From the NCBI RefSeq assembly GCF_021401125.1, contig NZ_JACBFQ010000010.1, forward strand, positions 124,001-188,000: 64,000 bases of DNA, in the 5' to 3' direction. How positions within the stretch are numbered: the stretch's first letter is position 1; every line of letters starts with the position of its first letter. The notes beneath the pieces are model-generated. The model did no database searches and was not told where the DNA came from. It worked only from the letters and a program-made list of their open reading frames with translations. A program made the translations under genes and the position numbers. The DNA is from Xanthobacter sp. NM-59 (GTDB taxonomy: Bacteria; Pseudomonadota; Alphaproteobacteria; Rhizobiales; Xanthobacteraceae). Positions 55,100-63,555 of this stretch are shown here, piece after piece.

Positions 55100-58000
55100 A
55101 TGATGCAGCAGGTGGGGACGCGCGTCCGCTCGGACCTTCGGCAAGCGGTGTTCGGGACGAATGGGGGCACGGGCGCGCACGCCATATGCCGCCCCATATG
55201 GCACCGCCCGCAGCGCAGCTTTCGCCAGTGGACGCGGGCGCTGCTGGCCGGGGTGGCGCTCTGCCTTTCCGCGGTGCCAGCCTTGGCCCAGGCCAGCTTC
55301 TGCCATACCCAGAGCTGCGCCGAGCACCAGACCGCGGACCACATCCGCGCCCTCTCGACATTCAGCACCCTGATGGACAGCGCGGCCGGCCAGGCGCTGC
55401 TGCAGGCCAATGCCCAGGCCACCATTGATGTCTACCAGGGCGCGAGCGAGGCGCTGAAGAACCTCGCCGTCAAGAATGCGCAGACCCCCTTCGACCCCTA
55501 TGTTTCGACGACCAACATCTTCGGCATGGTCTCCTCGCCCATCAGCGCGACCATCGTCGACTGGGCCTCGAACAACAGGCTGCCCGGCAATATCGCCTAC
55601 GATCTCTACTATTCGTACGAGACCGAGCAGGTGAGCATTGTGAAAGACTATTTTGGCGAAAAGAACATCTATGGCCGCGCCTATAACCTGCCCGATCCAC
55701 CAGTGGGCGATCCGCGTCCGTTCCTAACCCTACCCGAAATCCGCGACCACCCTTGGACCACGCCCCCGACCGATCCCGACTCGGTGACCAGCCAGGTAGA
55801 CCAGTGGGAGGGAAATAAGACGGTGGCGTCATTCCCGAGCGGCCACACCACCTACGGCTACACCTCCGCCATCTATTACGCCATCTTGCTGCCCACCTAT
55901 TATCAGGAGCTTTTCGCGGCCGGCGAGCAATATGCCCTGAGCCGCAACGTCCTCGGCGTGCACTATGCGCTGGACGTAATCGGCGGCCGCATCGTGGCCA
56001 TGCAGGCCCTGGCCAAGCTGATGGCGAACGATCCCAACTATTCGTCCAACTTCCAGGAATCCACCGAGAAGAACAAGCGGGACCTGGCCGAGGCCCTGGC
56101 CAGCGAGGGGCTCAGCGCCGTCTCGCCCCTTCATGCCGCCTGCGGCGCGGACGTGAAAGGCTGCATCGCCAGCGGCGCCGTCCCCACCGCTGCTGCCTAT
56201 CGCCAGGCGCGCGAGGAGGCCACCTGGTTCCTCACCTACGGCCTGCCTTCGGTGGGCGCGACGAACCTCGCACCGGTCGTGCCCGAAGAGGCCAAAGAGC
56301 TCATCCGCAACCGCTTCCCCTACATGACCGCCGACCAGCTCGACGCCGTGCTGGCCAGCACCGAGCTGCCCTCCGGCGTCCCCCTGGACGACGGCACGGG
56401 CTGGGCCCGGCTCAACCTCTATGCGGCAGCCGGGGGCTATGGCACCTTCGACGACACCGTGACCGTCACCATGAACGCGGCCGAGGGCGGCCTGCACGCC
56501 TTCGACATCTGGAGCAACGATATTTCCGGTGCCGGCGGCCTCGTGAAGATGGGCACGGGCACCCTGCTGCTGGCCGGGGACAACACCTATACCGGCGGCA
56601 CCAGCGTCGGCGAAGGCACGCTCGCCTTGACCGGGACCCTGGTGGGCGACCTCGACATCAGCGCCGGTGCCAGCTTCATCAGCGCTGGCGGCTATGCCGT
56701 CGCCCCCGATGCCACCTTGAACAATGCGGGCACCTTCACCTCGGTGAATGCCGCGCTGTGGAACTTCGGCGCCCTGGTGAACAACGGCACCGTGGAGAGC
56801 ACGGTGCAGAACTACGGCACCCTCTCCGGCAACGGCCTGATCGTGGGTGGCCTCGTCAATGCCGGGGTGGTGGCGCCGGGCAATTCCATCGGCACCATCA
56901 CCGTCAGCGGGCCGGTCACCTTCACCTCGTCCTCGCTCTATGTGGCCGAAACCAATGCGGCGGGGGCCAGCGACCTCATCGCCGCCAGCGGCCTCGTCAC
57001 CCTTGGCGGGCGCCTGGTGCTGGTGTCGGAGGATGGCGCCCTCCCCAAGCTGGGGTCCTACACCGTCCTGTCCTCGGCCACCGGCATCACCGGCAGCTTC
57101 GAGCAGGTGACGACGGCCGGCGCCTTCCTGAAGGCGGATGCGGTGGTGAGGGGCGACAGCCTGAGCGTTTCCGTGGCACCCGACCGGGCAGCCTTCGCCA
57201 CCGCCGGCGGCACCCGTAATGCCGCGGCCGCGGGCCTCGCCGTGGCGAGCCTGCCCTATTCGAGCCCGATCCTGGAATCCGCCGTCACCCTCGATCGCGC
57301 CAGCGCGTTCGGTGCCCTCAACAGCCTCACCGGCGAGGTGCACGCCTCCACCGCCTCGGTTCTGCAGAACCAGTCCATCTATCTGCGGCAGGCGGTGAAT
57401 GGCCGCCTGCAGCAGGCGGCGGAGGAGACCGCGCCGCAGGCACAGCCCCTCGGCTACGCCCAGGCGCCCATCGCCACCGCGCAACTCGCCCCCACCCTCA
57501 CCCCCACGGTCTGGGCCCAGGGCTTCGGCAGCTGGGGCAATGCCAGCGGAAACGGCGCCTTCGATGTCTCCAGCAATATCGGCGGCGTGTTCGGCGGCAT
57601 CGACACGCGCCTGACGGCGGACTGGCGCCTGGGCATCGCCGGCGGCATCAGCCAGTCTTCCTTCGACACCGACGGCGTGAGCGGCTCCGGCACCAGCAAC
57701 AATTACGATCTGGCGCTTTACGCGGCCACCCGCTTCGCCGGCTTCGATCTGAAGCTTGCGGGCAGCTATACGTGGCACGACATTTCCACCAGCCGTACCA
57801 CGGCGCTGCCGGGCCTTCTGGCGCAAAGCCTCTCCGCCGACCAGAACGGCACCACCGGCCAGCTCTTCGGAGAGGCCGCCTACGACATGAACCTGTCGGG
57901 CGTGAGCCTCGCGCCCTATGCGGGCCTTGCCTATGTGCGGCTGAAGCTCGACGGCTTCACCGAGACCGGAGGCGTGACCGCCCTGACCTCCAGCGGCCTG

Positions 58001-58324
58001 ACCCAGGACAACGTCCTCACCGCCCTGGGCCTACGCACTGCCAAGACCTTCGCCCTGGGCCAGGCCAGCCTCACCGCGCGGGCGGCCCTCGCCTGGCAGC
58101 ATGCCTTCGGGGATGTCGAGCCCACTCTCACCCAGAGCTTCGCCCTGGGCAGCGCGCCCTTCACCATCTATGGCGTGCCCATCGCTCGGGATGCCGCCCT
58201 GGTGGAGGCGGGAATCGACTGGAACCTGACGGCGAATGCCGTGCTCGCGGTGGCCTATTCCGGCCAGCTCGCCAGCGACTCGCAGGACAATGCCGTTCAG
58301 GGGCGCCTCAGCGTGTCCTTCTGA
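55100..58324 (+). CDS. autotransporter with acid-phosphatase (PAP2-type) passenger
   Basis: A 1074-aa outer-membrane protein. An extended signal peptide ends near residue 64 (LLAGVALCLSAVPALAQA). Residues about 65-340 are a PAP2/class A acid-phosphatase-like domain: SFPSGHTTYGYT near 246 and SRNVLGVHYALD near 280 match two of the three motifs; the first motif has RP (VGDPRPF) but not the usual Lys at its expected place. A beta-helix part follows with an autotransporter-associated repeat (GLVKMGTGTLLLAGDNTYTG). The last 280 or so residues are the beta-barrel, ending LSVSF with the typical C-terminal Phe. I chose ATG 55100, which has AGGGGG upstream. Confidence 0.9.
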   Translation: MMQQVGTRVRSDLRQAVFGTNGGTGAHAICRPIWHRPQRSFRQWTRALLAGVALCLSAVPALAQASFCHTQSCAEHQTADHIRALSTFSTLMDSAAGQALLQANAQATIDVYQGASEALKNLAVKNAQTPFDPYVSTTNIFGMVSSPISATIVDWASNNRLPGNIAYDLYYSYETEQVSIVKDYFGEKNIYGRAYNLPDPPVGDPRPFLTLPEIRDHPWTTPPTDPDSVTSQVDQWEGNKTVASFPSGHTTYGYTSAIYYAILLPTYYQELFAAGEQYALSRNVLGVHYALDVIGGRIVAMQALAKLMANDPNYSSNFQESTEKNKRDLAEALASEGLSAVSPLHAACGADVKGCIASGAVPTAAAYRQAREEATWFLTYGLPSVGATNLAPVVPEEAKELIRNRFPYMTADQLDAVLASTELPSGVPLDDGTGWARLNLYAAAGGYGTFDDTVTVTMNAAEGGLHAFDIWSNDISGAGGLVKMGTGTLLLAGDNTYTGGTSVGEGTLALTGTLVGDLDISAGASFISAGGYAVAPDATLNNAGTFTSVNAALWNFGALVNNGTVESTVQNYGTLSGNGLIVGGLVNAGVVAPGNSIGTITVSGPVTFTSSSLYVAETNAAGASDLIAASGLVTLGGRLVLVSEDGALPKLGSYTVLSSATGITGSFEQVTTAGAFLKADAVVRGDSLSVSVAPDRAAFATAGGTRNAAAAGLAVASLPYSSPILESAVTLDRASAFGALNSLTGEVHASTASVLQNQSIYLRQAVNGRLQQAAEETAPQAQPLGYAQAPIATAQLAPTLTPTVWAQGFGSWGNASGNGAFDVSSNIGGVFGGIDTRLTADWRLGIAGGISQSSFDTDGVSGSGTSNNYDLALYAATRFAGFDLKLAGSYTWHDISTSRTTALPGLLAQSLSADQNGTTGQLFGEAAYDMNLSGVSLAPYAGLAYVRLKLDGFTETGGVTALTSSGLTQDNVLTALGLRTAKTFALGQASLTARAALAWQHAFGDVEPTLTQSFALGSAPFTIYGVPIARDAALVEAGIDWNLTANAVLAVAYSGQLASDSQDNAVQGRLSVSF

Positions 58325-58700
58325 ACGGCGCCAGCCTTTCAGAAGCAATTTTCTTCGGCGGTGGACCTCGATCGCGCCACCCGTTCCGTAAGCTCAGCAA
58401 TGCCCGGCCTCGCGCCGGGCATTGACGTTTTGCGCCCCTCGCACATCCGCGCACTCTTCGGCCAAAGGCGGCGAAGAGCCGGAAAACGCAAGACCCGGCG
58501 CGGGTAACAGGAGGCGCCGCGCCCTTTCCCCCAGATGGGCCGCGCTTAACACTCTGCCGCGCGAAGTTTACACTTCTCCAACCATCTGTTCATGCCATGT
58601 TAAGATGAGTAAATGGCATCTTCATCAAGGCCTTAGGGAAATTTTCATCGCCACCTGCCAGTGTCTTCCCGGGTTGAGTAGAGTAAAAGGTGGCGTAAAG
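58325..58700 (+). other. intergenic region between the autotransporter gene and sciP
   Basis: About 375 bases. A terminator lies at 58399-58431. The A+T-richer stretch 58560-58690 contains TTAAGATGAGTAAAT near 58600, which only partly resembles a CtrA site (TTAA-N7-TTAA), and probably holds the sciP promoter. Confidence 0.5.
58399..58431 (+). terminator. terminator of the autotransporter gene
   Basis: A 10-bp stem, AATGCCCGGC with GCCGGGCATT and a five-base loop, followed by GACGTTTT. Confidence 0.75.
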
Positions 58701-58976
58701 ATGACCGATGCCTATCGGCCAAAAGCAAAATATGTGATCGGGCCGGATGGCAGTCCACTGACCATCGCCGATCTGCCGCCTCCGGACACACGGCGCTGGG
58801 TCATCCGGCGCAAGGCGGAGGTGGTGGCTGCGGTGCGCGGCGGGTTGATCTCCCTGGAGGAAGCCTGCAAGCGCTATACTTTGACGATGGACGAATTCCT
58901 CTCCTGGCAAGCCTCCATCGACCGACACGGCCTGCCGGGCCTGCGCACCACGCGCATCCAGCACTACCGGCAGTAA
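58701..58976 (+). CDS. sciP: CtrA inhibitor SciP (DUF1153)
   Basis: A 91-aa helix-turn-helix protein of the DUF1153 family. In Caulobacter SciP binds CtrA and represses CtrA-activated cell-cycle genes. The core is highly conserved: KYVIGPDGSPLTIADLPPPD, RRWVIRRKAEVVAAVRGGL, SLEEACKRYTLTMDEFLSWQ, HGLPGLRTTRIQHYR. Its length matches the family. It is a single-gene unit here; the downstream region ends in a long inverted repeat shared with the convergent phnN. Confidence 0.93.
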   Translation: MTDAYRPKAKYVIGPDGSPLTIADLPPPDTRRWVIRRKAEVVAAVRGGLISLEEACKRYTLTMDEFLSWQASIDRHGLPGLRTTRIQHYRQ

Positions 58977-59077
58977 GCCGCCAATCGGGGCTCGCCCCCA
59001 AGGAAAAGCCAGCTTGCGCGAAAGCGGAAGCAACGGCGGAAGCACTTGCCCCAAGGCGGCGCGCGCAAAGGGACCTC

Positions 59078-59119
59078 CAGGGCACATGCGGTGAATGGAA
59101 ATTCACCGCATGTGCCCTG
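59078..59119. terminator. 19-bp perfect inverted repeat between sciP and phnN
   Basis: CAGGGCACATGCGGTGAAT and its exact reverse complement are separated by four bases (GGAA). It sits between the convergent genes sciP and phnN, so a bidirectional terminator is the simplest reading. Neither side has a T run, so another role is open. Confidence 0.6.
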
Positions 59120-59214
59120 TCTCCATTTGGCCCGCCTTTGCAGGAGCCCTGTTCCCGTTTTTGAGTGACGCAGGCGTCACGCGCCGGCCCCATCGGGACT
59201 TACATCGTGGCAGA

Positions 59215-59856
59215 TCACGCGATGCGGGCGGCGATGAAATCCGAAAGGCGCGCTCCGCCGTCATCCGGCGTCCCCACATTGTCGATCACCAGATCCGGCG
59301 CGATCGCCAGATCCGGCTGGCGCAGCAGGCGCTCGCGGATGTCGGCCGCGTCCTCCCGCCCGCGCGCGGCAAGCCGCTCGGCGCGTACCTCCGCTGGCGC
59401 CGTCACCAGCACCACCGCGAGATGCGCAAAGCGGCGCCGCGCTTCCACCAGGGTCGCGCGCGAGCCGTTGGCCACCACCACGCCACCGGCGCGGATCTGC
59501 AGCGCCACCTCGGGCCCCAGGGCGTAGGCCAGGCCATGGGCGCGCCACCACAGCGCGAACCGGCCCTCGGCAAGGGCATCCGCGAACTCCGACTCGCTCA
59601 AGGTGCCGTGGGCTTCGCCGGCACCGGCCGCTCGGGTGACGAGCCGCCGCGCAAACATCACGCGGCCATCCCCTGCAAACCGCGCGCGGGCGATGTCCAG
59701 CAGCGTGTCCTTGCCGGCACCAGAGGGGCCGACCACCAGAATCAGCGCGCCCGGGCCCAAGGTCTCGATGGCAGGAGACGCCTCCGCAGGTGCCCCCTCT
59801 GCAGGTGAGCCGGCCACAGGAGGCCCGGCCGCAAGGCCGTTTCGATCACCCGTCAT
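59215..59856 (-). CDS. phnN: ribose 1,5-bisphosphate phosphokinase PhnN
   Basis: This kinase converts ribose 1,5-bisphosphate to PRPP, the last step of the C-P lyase route. It is 213 aa, guanylate-kinase-like. The P-loop is VVGPSGAGKDTLLDIAR; RLVTRAAGAGEAHG and FALWWRAHGLAYALG are family features. The first 30 residues are an Ala/Gly/Pro-rich extension. Its start overlaps phnM by ATGA; it is the last gene of the operon. Confidence 0.92.
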   Translation of the reverse strand: MTGDRNGLAAGPPVAGSPAEGAPAEASPAIETLGPGALILVVGPSGAGKDTLLDIARARFAGDGRVMFARRLVTRAAGAGEAHGTLSESEFADALAEGRFALWWRAHGLAYALGPEVALQIRAGGVVVANGSRATLVEARRRFAHLAVVLVTAPAEVRAERLAARGREDAADIRERLLRQPDLAIAPDLVIDNVGTPDDGGARLSDFIAARIA

Positions 59857-60992
59857 GCCACGCGCCGCCCCTCACGATAGACGCTCCTTACGGCTGGAAT
59901 CCCGCCCAGCGGCGACACCCGCACCAGATCGGCGCGACGGCCCACGGCAATCTCGCCGCGATCCGCCAGCCCCACCGCCTCGGCCGGGATCTTGGTGACG
60001 CGCTGCACCGCTGCCGGCAGGGAAATGGAGGGCACGCGCCGCGCCAGGTCGAAGGCCGACCACAGCAGGCTTCCCGGCACGTAATCGGAAGACAGGATGT
60101 CGAGCAAGCCTGCCCGCGCAAGGTCCTCTGCGGAGGCGTTGCCGGTATGGGAGCCACCGCGCACCAGGTTCGGCGCCCCCATCAGCACGCGGATGCCCGC
60201 ATCGCGCGAGAGGCGCGCCGCTTCCTCGGAGGTGGGAAATTCGGCGATGGCCACCCCATCGCCGATGGCCTCGGCCACGTGCTCCGCCGTGGTGTCGTCA
60301 TGGCTCGCCAGAACACAGCCATGGGCATGGGCGAGGGCAACGAGGCCGGCGCGGTTGTTGCGGGCATAACGCTCGTGGAAATCGAGGCGCGTGGAGACGA
60401 TCACGTCCATTTCCTCGGCGCTGACGCCGCTTTTCTTCATGTAATAGCTGCGGAACTGCTCGATGGTGGCGAACTGGCGCTGGCCCGGCGTGTGGTCCAT
60501 CAGCGAGATAAGATGGACCGGAGTAGCGGCCATGATGGCCGCGGCATCCTCCACTACCGTGTCGGTGGCGACCTCGCAGCGCAGATGGATGCGATGATCG
60601 GCGCGCAGGGCGTCGGCCTTCCGCGCGATCTCGAAGGCCGTGATGAGGGAGGGCGCGTCCCCATCCATGCCCACCGCGCGCTTGTCCGGCCACACCCGGA
60701 GCGAATCGAAGACGGTGGTGATGCCCGATGCGGCGATCTGCGCATCATGGGCGAGCACGGCGGAAAGCGGGTTCCACTTCACCTTGGGCCGCGGCGCCAG
60801 GTGGCCTTCCACATGGTCCGTGTGCAGCTCCACGAGGCCCGGCAAGAGATAGTCGCCGCCGAGATCCTCCGCGCCGGCGGGCACCGCACCGGTTCCGATC
60901 TCGACGATAAGGCCGTCAGCGACGCGCAGATGGCCTTCCAGAACCTCCCCGGCGAGCACCAGGCGGGCGTTGGCGAGCACCAATTCGTTCAT
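59853..60992 (-). CDS. phnM: ribose 1-methylphosphonate 5-triphosphate diphosphatase PhnM
   Basis: This amidohydrolase removes diphosphate from ribose 1-phosphonate 5-triphosphate. It is 379 aa. The metal motif is PGLVELHTDHVEGHLAPRP with the typical HxD; others are ISLMDHTPGQRQF, VLASHDDTTAEHVAEA and GAPNLVRGGSHTGNASA. A normal length and the ending GGIPAVRSVYREGRRVA support it. It starts 78 bases after phnL, the only sizeable gap in the operon here. Confidence 0.95.
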   Translation of the reverse strand: MNELVLANARLVLAGEVLEGHLRVADGLIVEIGTGAVPAGAEDLGGDYLLPGLVELHTDHVEGHLAPRPKVKWNPLSAVLAHDAQIAASGITTVFDSLRVWPDKRAVGMDGDAPSLITAFEIARKADALRADHRIHLRCEVATDTVVEDAAAIMAATPVHLISLMDHTPGQRQFATIEQFRSYYMKKSGVSAEEMDVIVSTRLDFHERYARNNRAGLVALAHAHGCVLASHDDTTAEHVAEAIGDGVAIAEFPTSEEAARLSRDAGIRVLMGAPNLVRGGSHTGNASAEDLARAGLLDILSSDYVPGSLLWSAFDLARRVPSISLPAAVQRVTKIPAEAVGLADRGEIAVGRRADLVRVSPLGGIPAVRSVYREGRRVA

Positions 60993-61036
60993 GTCCTGTC
61001 CCTTTGCCTTCGGCGCCGGTCCTGGCCGGGGCCCCT

Positions 61037-61060
61037 CGGGCGGCGGGGGTGCGCCGCCCG
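61037..61060 (-). other. G+C hairpin between phnL and phnM
   Basis: An 8-bp stem, CGGGCGGC with GCCGCCCG, loop of eight bases, in the gap between the two genes. It could attenuate phnMN expression or stabilise a processed end. No T run follows on the minus strand. Confidence 0.35.
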
Positions 61061-61070
61061 GCTTCGTTCG

Positions 61071-61802
61071 TCAGGCGGAAAAACGCGTCACGTCCACCAC
61101 CCGGTCGGCCACCGCCTCACGGGTGTCGGCATCGTGGAAGATGCCGAGGAGGGCGCAGCCGGCGGCCTTCTTCTCAGCGATGAGATCCACCACCACCGCG
61201 CGGTTGGCGGCATCCAGGGAGGCGGTGGGCTCGTCCAGCAGCAAGAGCGGCTGGGAGCCGATGAAGCCGCGCGCCACGTTCACCCGCTGCTGCTCGCCGC
61301 CGGAGAAGGTGGCTGGCGGCAGGCGCCACAGCCGCTCGGGCAGATTGAGGCGGGCGAGCAGCGCGCCGGCCCGCGCCAACGCCTCCTCCCGCGCAACGCC
61401 TTCCATCAGCAGCGGCTCAGCCACCACGTCGAGGGCGGACACGCGGGGAATGACCCTCAGGAACTGGCTGACATAGCCGATGCGCTCACGCCTCAGGCGG
61501 ATAAGGCGGCGCGGATCGGCCCGCGCCACATCCACCAGTCCCTCAGCATCGGCCACCCGGATGGCGCCGGAATCGGTGCGGTAATTGCCATAGACCATCT
61601 TCAGGATGGAGCTCTTGCCCGCCCCCGAAGGCCCGCCCAAAGCGACGCATTCGCCGGGAAACACCTCGAACGAGACGCCTGCCACCACCGGCAGCTCCAC
61701 CCCGCCCTGGAGGTGAAGGGTGAAATGCTTGGCGATGGCCTCCACCGCCAGCAGGGGATAAGCCGCGCCAGTGGCCGGCGTGGAAAGCTGCGTTAGGGTC
61801 AT
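61071..61802 (-). CDS. phnL: C-P lyase ABC-type protein PhnL
   Basis: A 243-aa ABC ATPase-like protein, needed for phosphonate use and part of the C-P lyase system rather than import. Walker A is GPSGAGKSSILKMVYG; the ABC signature region is FSGGEQQRVNVARGF; Walker B is LLLLDEPTASLD. FTLHLQGGVELPVVAGVSF is typical of PhnL. It overlaps phnK by ATGA. Confidence 0.94.
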   Translation of the reverse strand: MTLTQLSTPATGAAYPLLAVEAIAKHFTLHLQGGVELPVVAGVSFEVFPGECVALGGPSGAGKSSILKMVYGNYRTDSGAIRVADAEGLVDVARADPRRLIRLRRERIGYVSQFLRVIPRVSALDVVAEPLLMEGVAREEALARAGALLARLNLPERLWRLPPATFSGGEQQRVNVARGFIGSQPLLLLDEPTASLDAANRAVVVDLIAEKKAAGCALLGIFHDADTREAVADRVVDVTRFSA

Positions 61803-62629
61803 GGCGTGAGCACCGAGGAGACGAGGAGCTGGGTGTAGGGCTCGCGCGGATCGTCCAGCACCTGGTCGGTGAGCCCTTCCTCGATCACGTGGCCGGACTT
61901 CATCACCATGATGCGATGGGACAGAAGCCGCGCCACCGCGAGGTCGTGGGTGACGATCACCACCGCGAGGCCGAACTCGGCCACCAGCTGGCGGATGAGA
62001 TCGAGCAAACGCGCCTGCACCGACACATCGAGCCCGCCCGTGGGCTCGTCCATGAAGACGAGGCGCGGGCGCGTCACGAGATTGCGGGCGATCTGCAGGC
62101 GCTGGCGCATGCCGCCGGAGAAGGTGCGCGGATCGTCGTCGACGCGCTCCGCCGCGATCTCCACCCGGCCCAGCCAGTCGATGGCCTCGGCGCGGATCCG
62201 GCCGTAATGGCGCTCGCCCACGGCCATCAGGCGCTCGCCCACATTGCCGCCGGCCGAAACCGCCATGCGCAGCCCCTGCTCGGCATGCTGGCGCACGAAG
62301 CCCCAGTCCGTGCGCAGCAGCAGGCGCCGCTCGCTTTCGCTCAAGGCGGCAAGGTCGCGCATCTCCCCATCCCGCATGCGGTAGAGGACGCGGCCGGCGC
62401 TGGGGCCAAGCTCGGTGGAGAGGAGGCCGAGCAAGGTGGACTTGCCGGAGCCGGATTCGCCCACAATGGCCAGCACCTCGCCCGGATAAAGGGTGAGGCT
62501 CACATCCGCGCAGCCGAGCCGCGCGCCGTAATAACGGGTGAGGCCTTCGGCGATCAGCAAAGGCGCGTCGGCATCCCGGCCCTCAGCATCGCGGCTCATG
62601 GCATCCCCGCTCATAGCATCCCCGCTCAT
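61799..62629 (-). CDS. phnK: C-P lyase ABC-type protein PhnK
   Basis: A 276-aa ABC ATPase-like subunit that associates with the PhnGHIJ core. Walker A is VGESGSGKSTLLGLL; the signature is TFSGGMRQRLQIARNL; Walker B is LVFMDEPTGGLDVS. The N terminus is odd: the 15-nt unit ATGAGCGGGGATGCN is repeated, giving MSGDAMSGDAMSRDAEG with three in-frame ATGs (62629, 62614, 62599). The first overlaps the phnJ stop as ATGA. Confidence 0.94.
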   Translation of the reverse strand: MSGDAMSGDAMSRDAEGRDADAPLLIAEGLTRYYGARLGCADVSLTLYPGEVLAIVGESGSGKSTLLGLLSTELGPSAGRVLYRMRDGEMRDLAALSESERRLLLRTDWGFVRQHAEQGLRMAVSAGGNVGERLMAVGERHYGRIRAEAIDWLGRVEIAAERVDDDPRTFSGGMRQRLQIARNLVTRPRLVFMDEPTGGLDVSVQARLLDLIRQLVAEFGLAVVIVTHDLAVARLLSHRIMVMKSGHVIEEGLTDQVLDDPREPYTQLLVSSVLTP

Positions 62630-63555
62630 GGCTGGCCTCCCTCGCTCGGGGCGGCCTTGGGCGCATAGGGCGCGCTCATGCGGCCGGTGTGGCCCTCGCT
62701 CTGGCGGGTGGCGCAATGGTCCGTGTCCGAGCACACGAACATGCGCCCGCCCTGGTCATCCAGGATCACCTCGTCGAGATAGACCCCCTCGGCTCCGCAC
62801 AGGGCGCAGGGCTCCGAAAAGGTCTGCACCTTGAAGGGGTGGTCCTCGAAATCCAGCGGCACCACCGGGGTATAAGGCGGCACCGCATAGATGCGCTTCT
62901 CGCGCCCCGCACCAAACAACTGCAGCGCCGGGCTCATGTGCATCTTCGGATTGTCGAACTTCGGGATGGGCGAGGGGTCCATCACGTAGCGCCCGTTCAC
63001 CCGCACCGGATAGGCATAGGTGGTGGCGATGTGGCCGTGATGGGCGATGTCCTCGTAGAGTTTCACGTGAATCAATCCGTAGTCCGCCAGGCCGTGCAGG
63101 CGGCGCGTCTCGGTCTCGCGCGGCTCCAGGAAGCGCAGGGGCTCGGGGATGGGCACCTGATAGACCAGCACCTGGCCCGCCTTCAGCGGCGTCTCAGGAA
63201 TGCGGTGGCGGGTCTGGATGACGCTGGCTTCCTCGGTGCGGGTGGTGGTTGCCACCCCCGCCGTGGTCTCGAAGAAGGTGCGGATGGCCACCGCATTGGT
63301 AGTGTCGTCCGAGCCCTGGTCGATGACTTTCAGCACATCGTCGGCACCAAGGATGGCGGCGGTCACCTGCACGCCACCCGTGCCCCAGCCATAGGGCATG
63401 GGCATTTCGCGGCCGGCGAAGGGCACCTGATAGCCGGGAATGGCAATGGCCTTCAGGATGGCGCGGCGGATCATCCGCTTCGTCTGCTCGTCCAGATAGG
63501 CGAAGTTGTAGGTGATGGCCGGCATGCCCGCGCGGCGTTCTGCGGTGGGGTTCAT
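62626..63555 (-). CDS. phnJ: C-P lyase PhnJ
   Basis: The radical-SAM enzyme that cleaves the carbon-phosphorus bond. It is 309 aa. The cluster cysteines are in PCALCGAEGV and VCSDTDHCATRQ, the unusual CX2CX21C-type arrangement of PhnJ, with the last Cys as the radical-relay residue. The Gly radical region is FAGREMPMPYGWGTGGVQ. The ending after HCATRQSEGHTG is variable. It overlaps phnI and phnK by four bases each. Confidence 0.97.
   Translation of the reverse strand: MNPTAERRAGMPAITYNFAYLDEQTKRMIRRAILKAIAIPGYQVPFAGREMPMPYGWGTGGVQVTAAILGADDVLKVIDQGSDDTTNAVAIRTFFETTAGVATTTRTEEASVIQTRHRIPETPLKAGQVLVYQVPIPEPLRFLEPRETETRRLHGLADYGLIHVKLYEDIAHHGHIATTYAYPVRVNGRYVMDPSPIPKFDNPKMHMSPALQLFGAGREKRIYAVPPYTPVVPLDFEDHPFKVQTFSEPCALCGAEGVYLDEVILDDQGGRMFVCSDTDHCATRQSEGHTGRMSAPYAPKAAPSEGGQP

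Noticed and set aside
55829-57826. A 665-codon minus-strand open frame opposite the autotransporter gene
   Set aside because: Gly/Ala/His/Arg-rich shadow. The plus-strand frame has signal peptide, catalytic motifs and barrel.
58595-58620. A CtrA-binding site upstream of sciP
   Set aside because: TTAAGATGAGTAAAT keeps only the first TTAA half of TTAA-N7-TTAA. Not enough to call.
59790-61796. A 668-codon plus-strand open frame opposite phnM and phnL
   Set aside because: Antisense to unmistakable phn genes.
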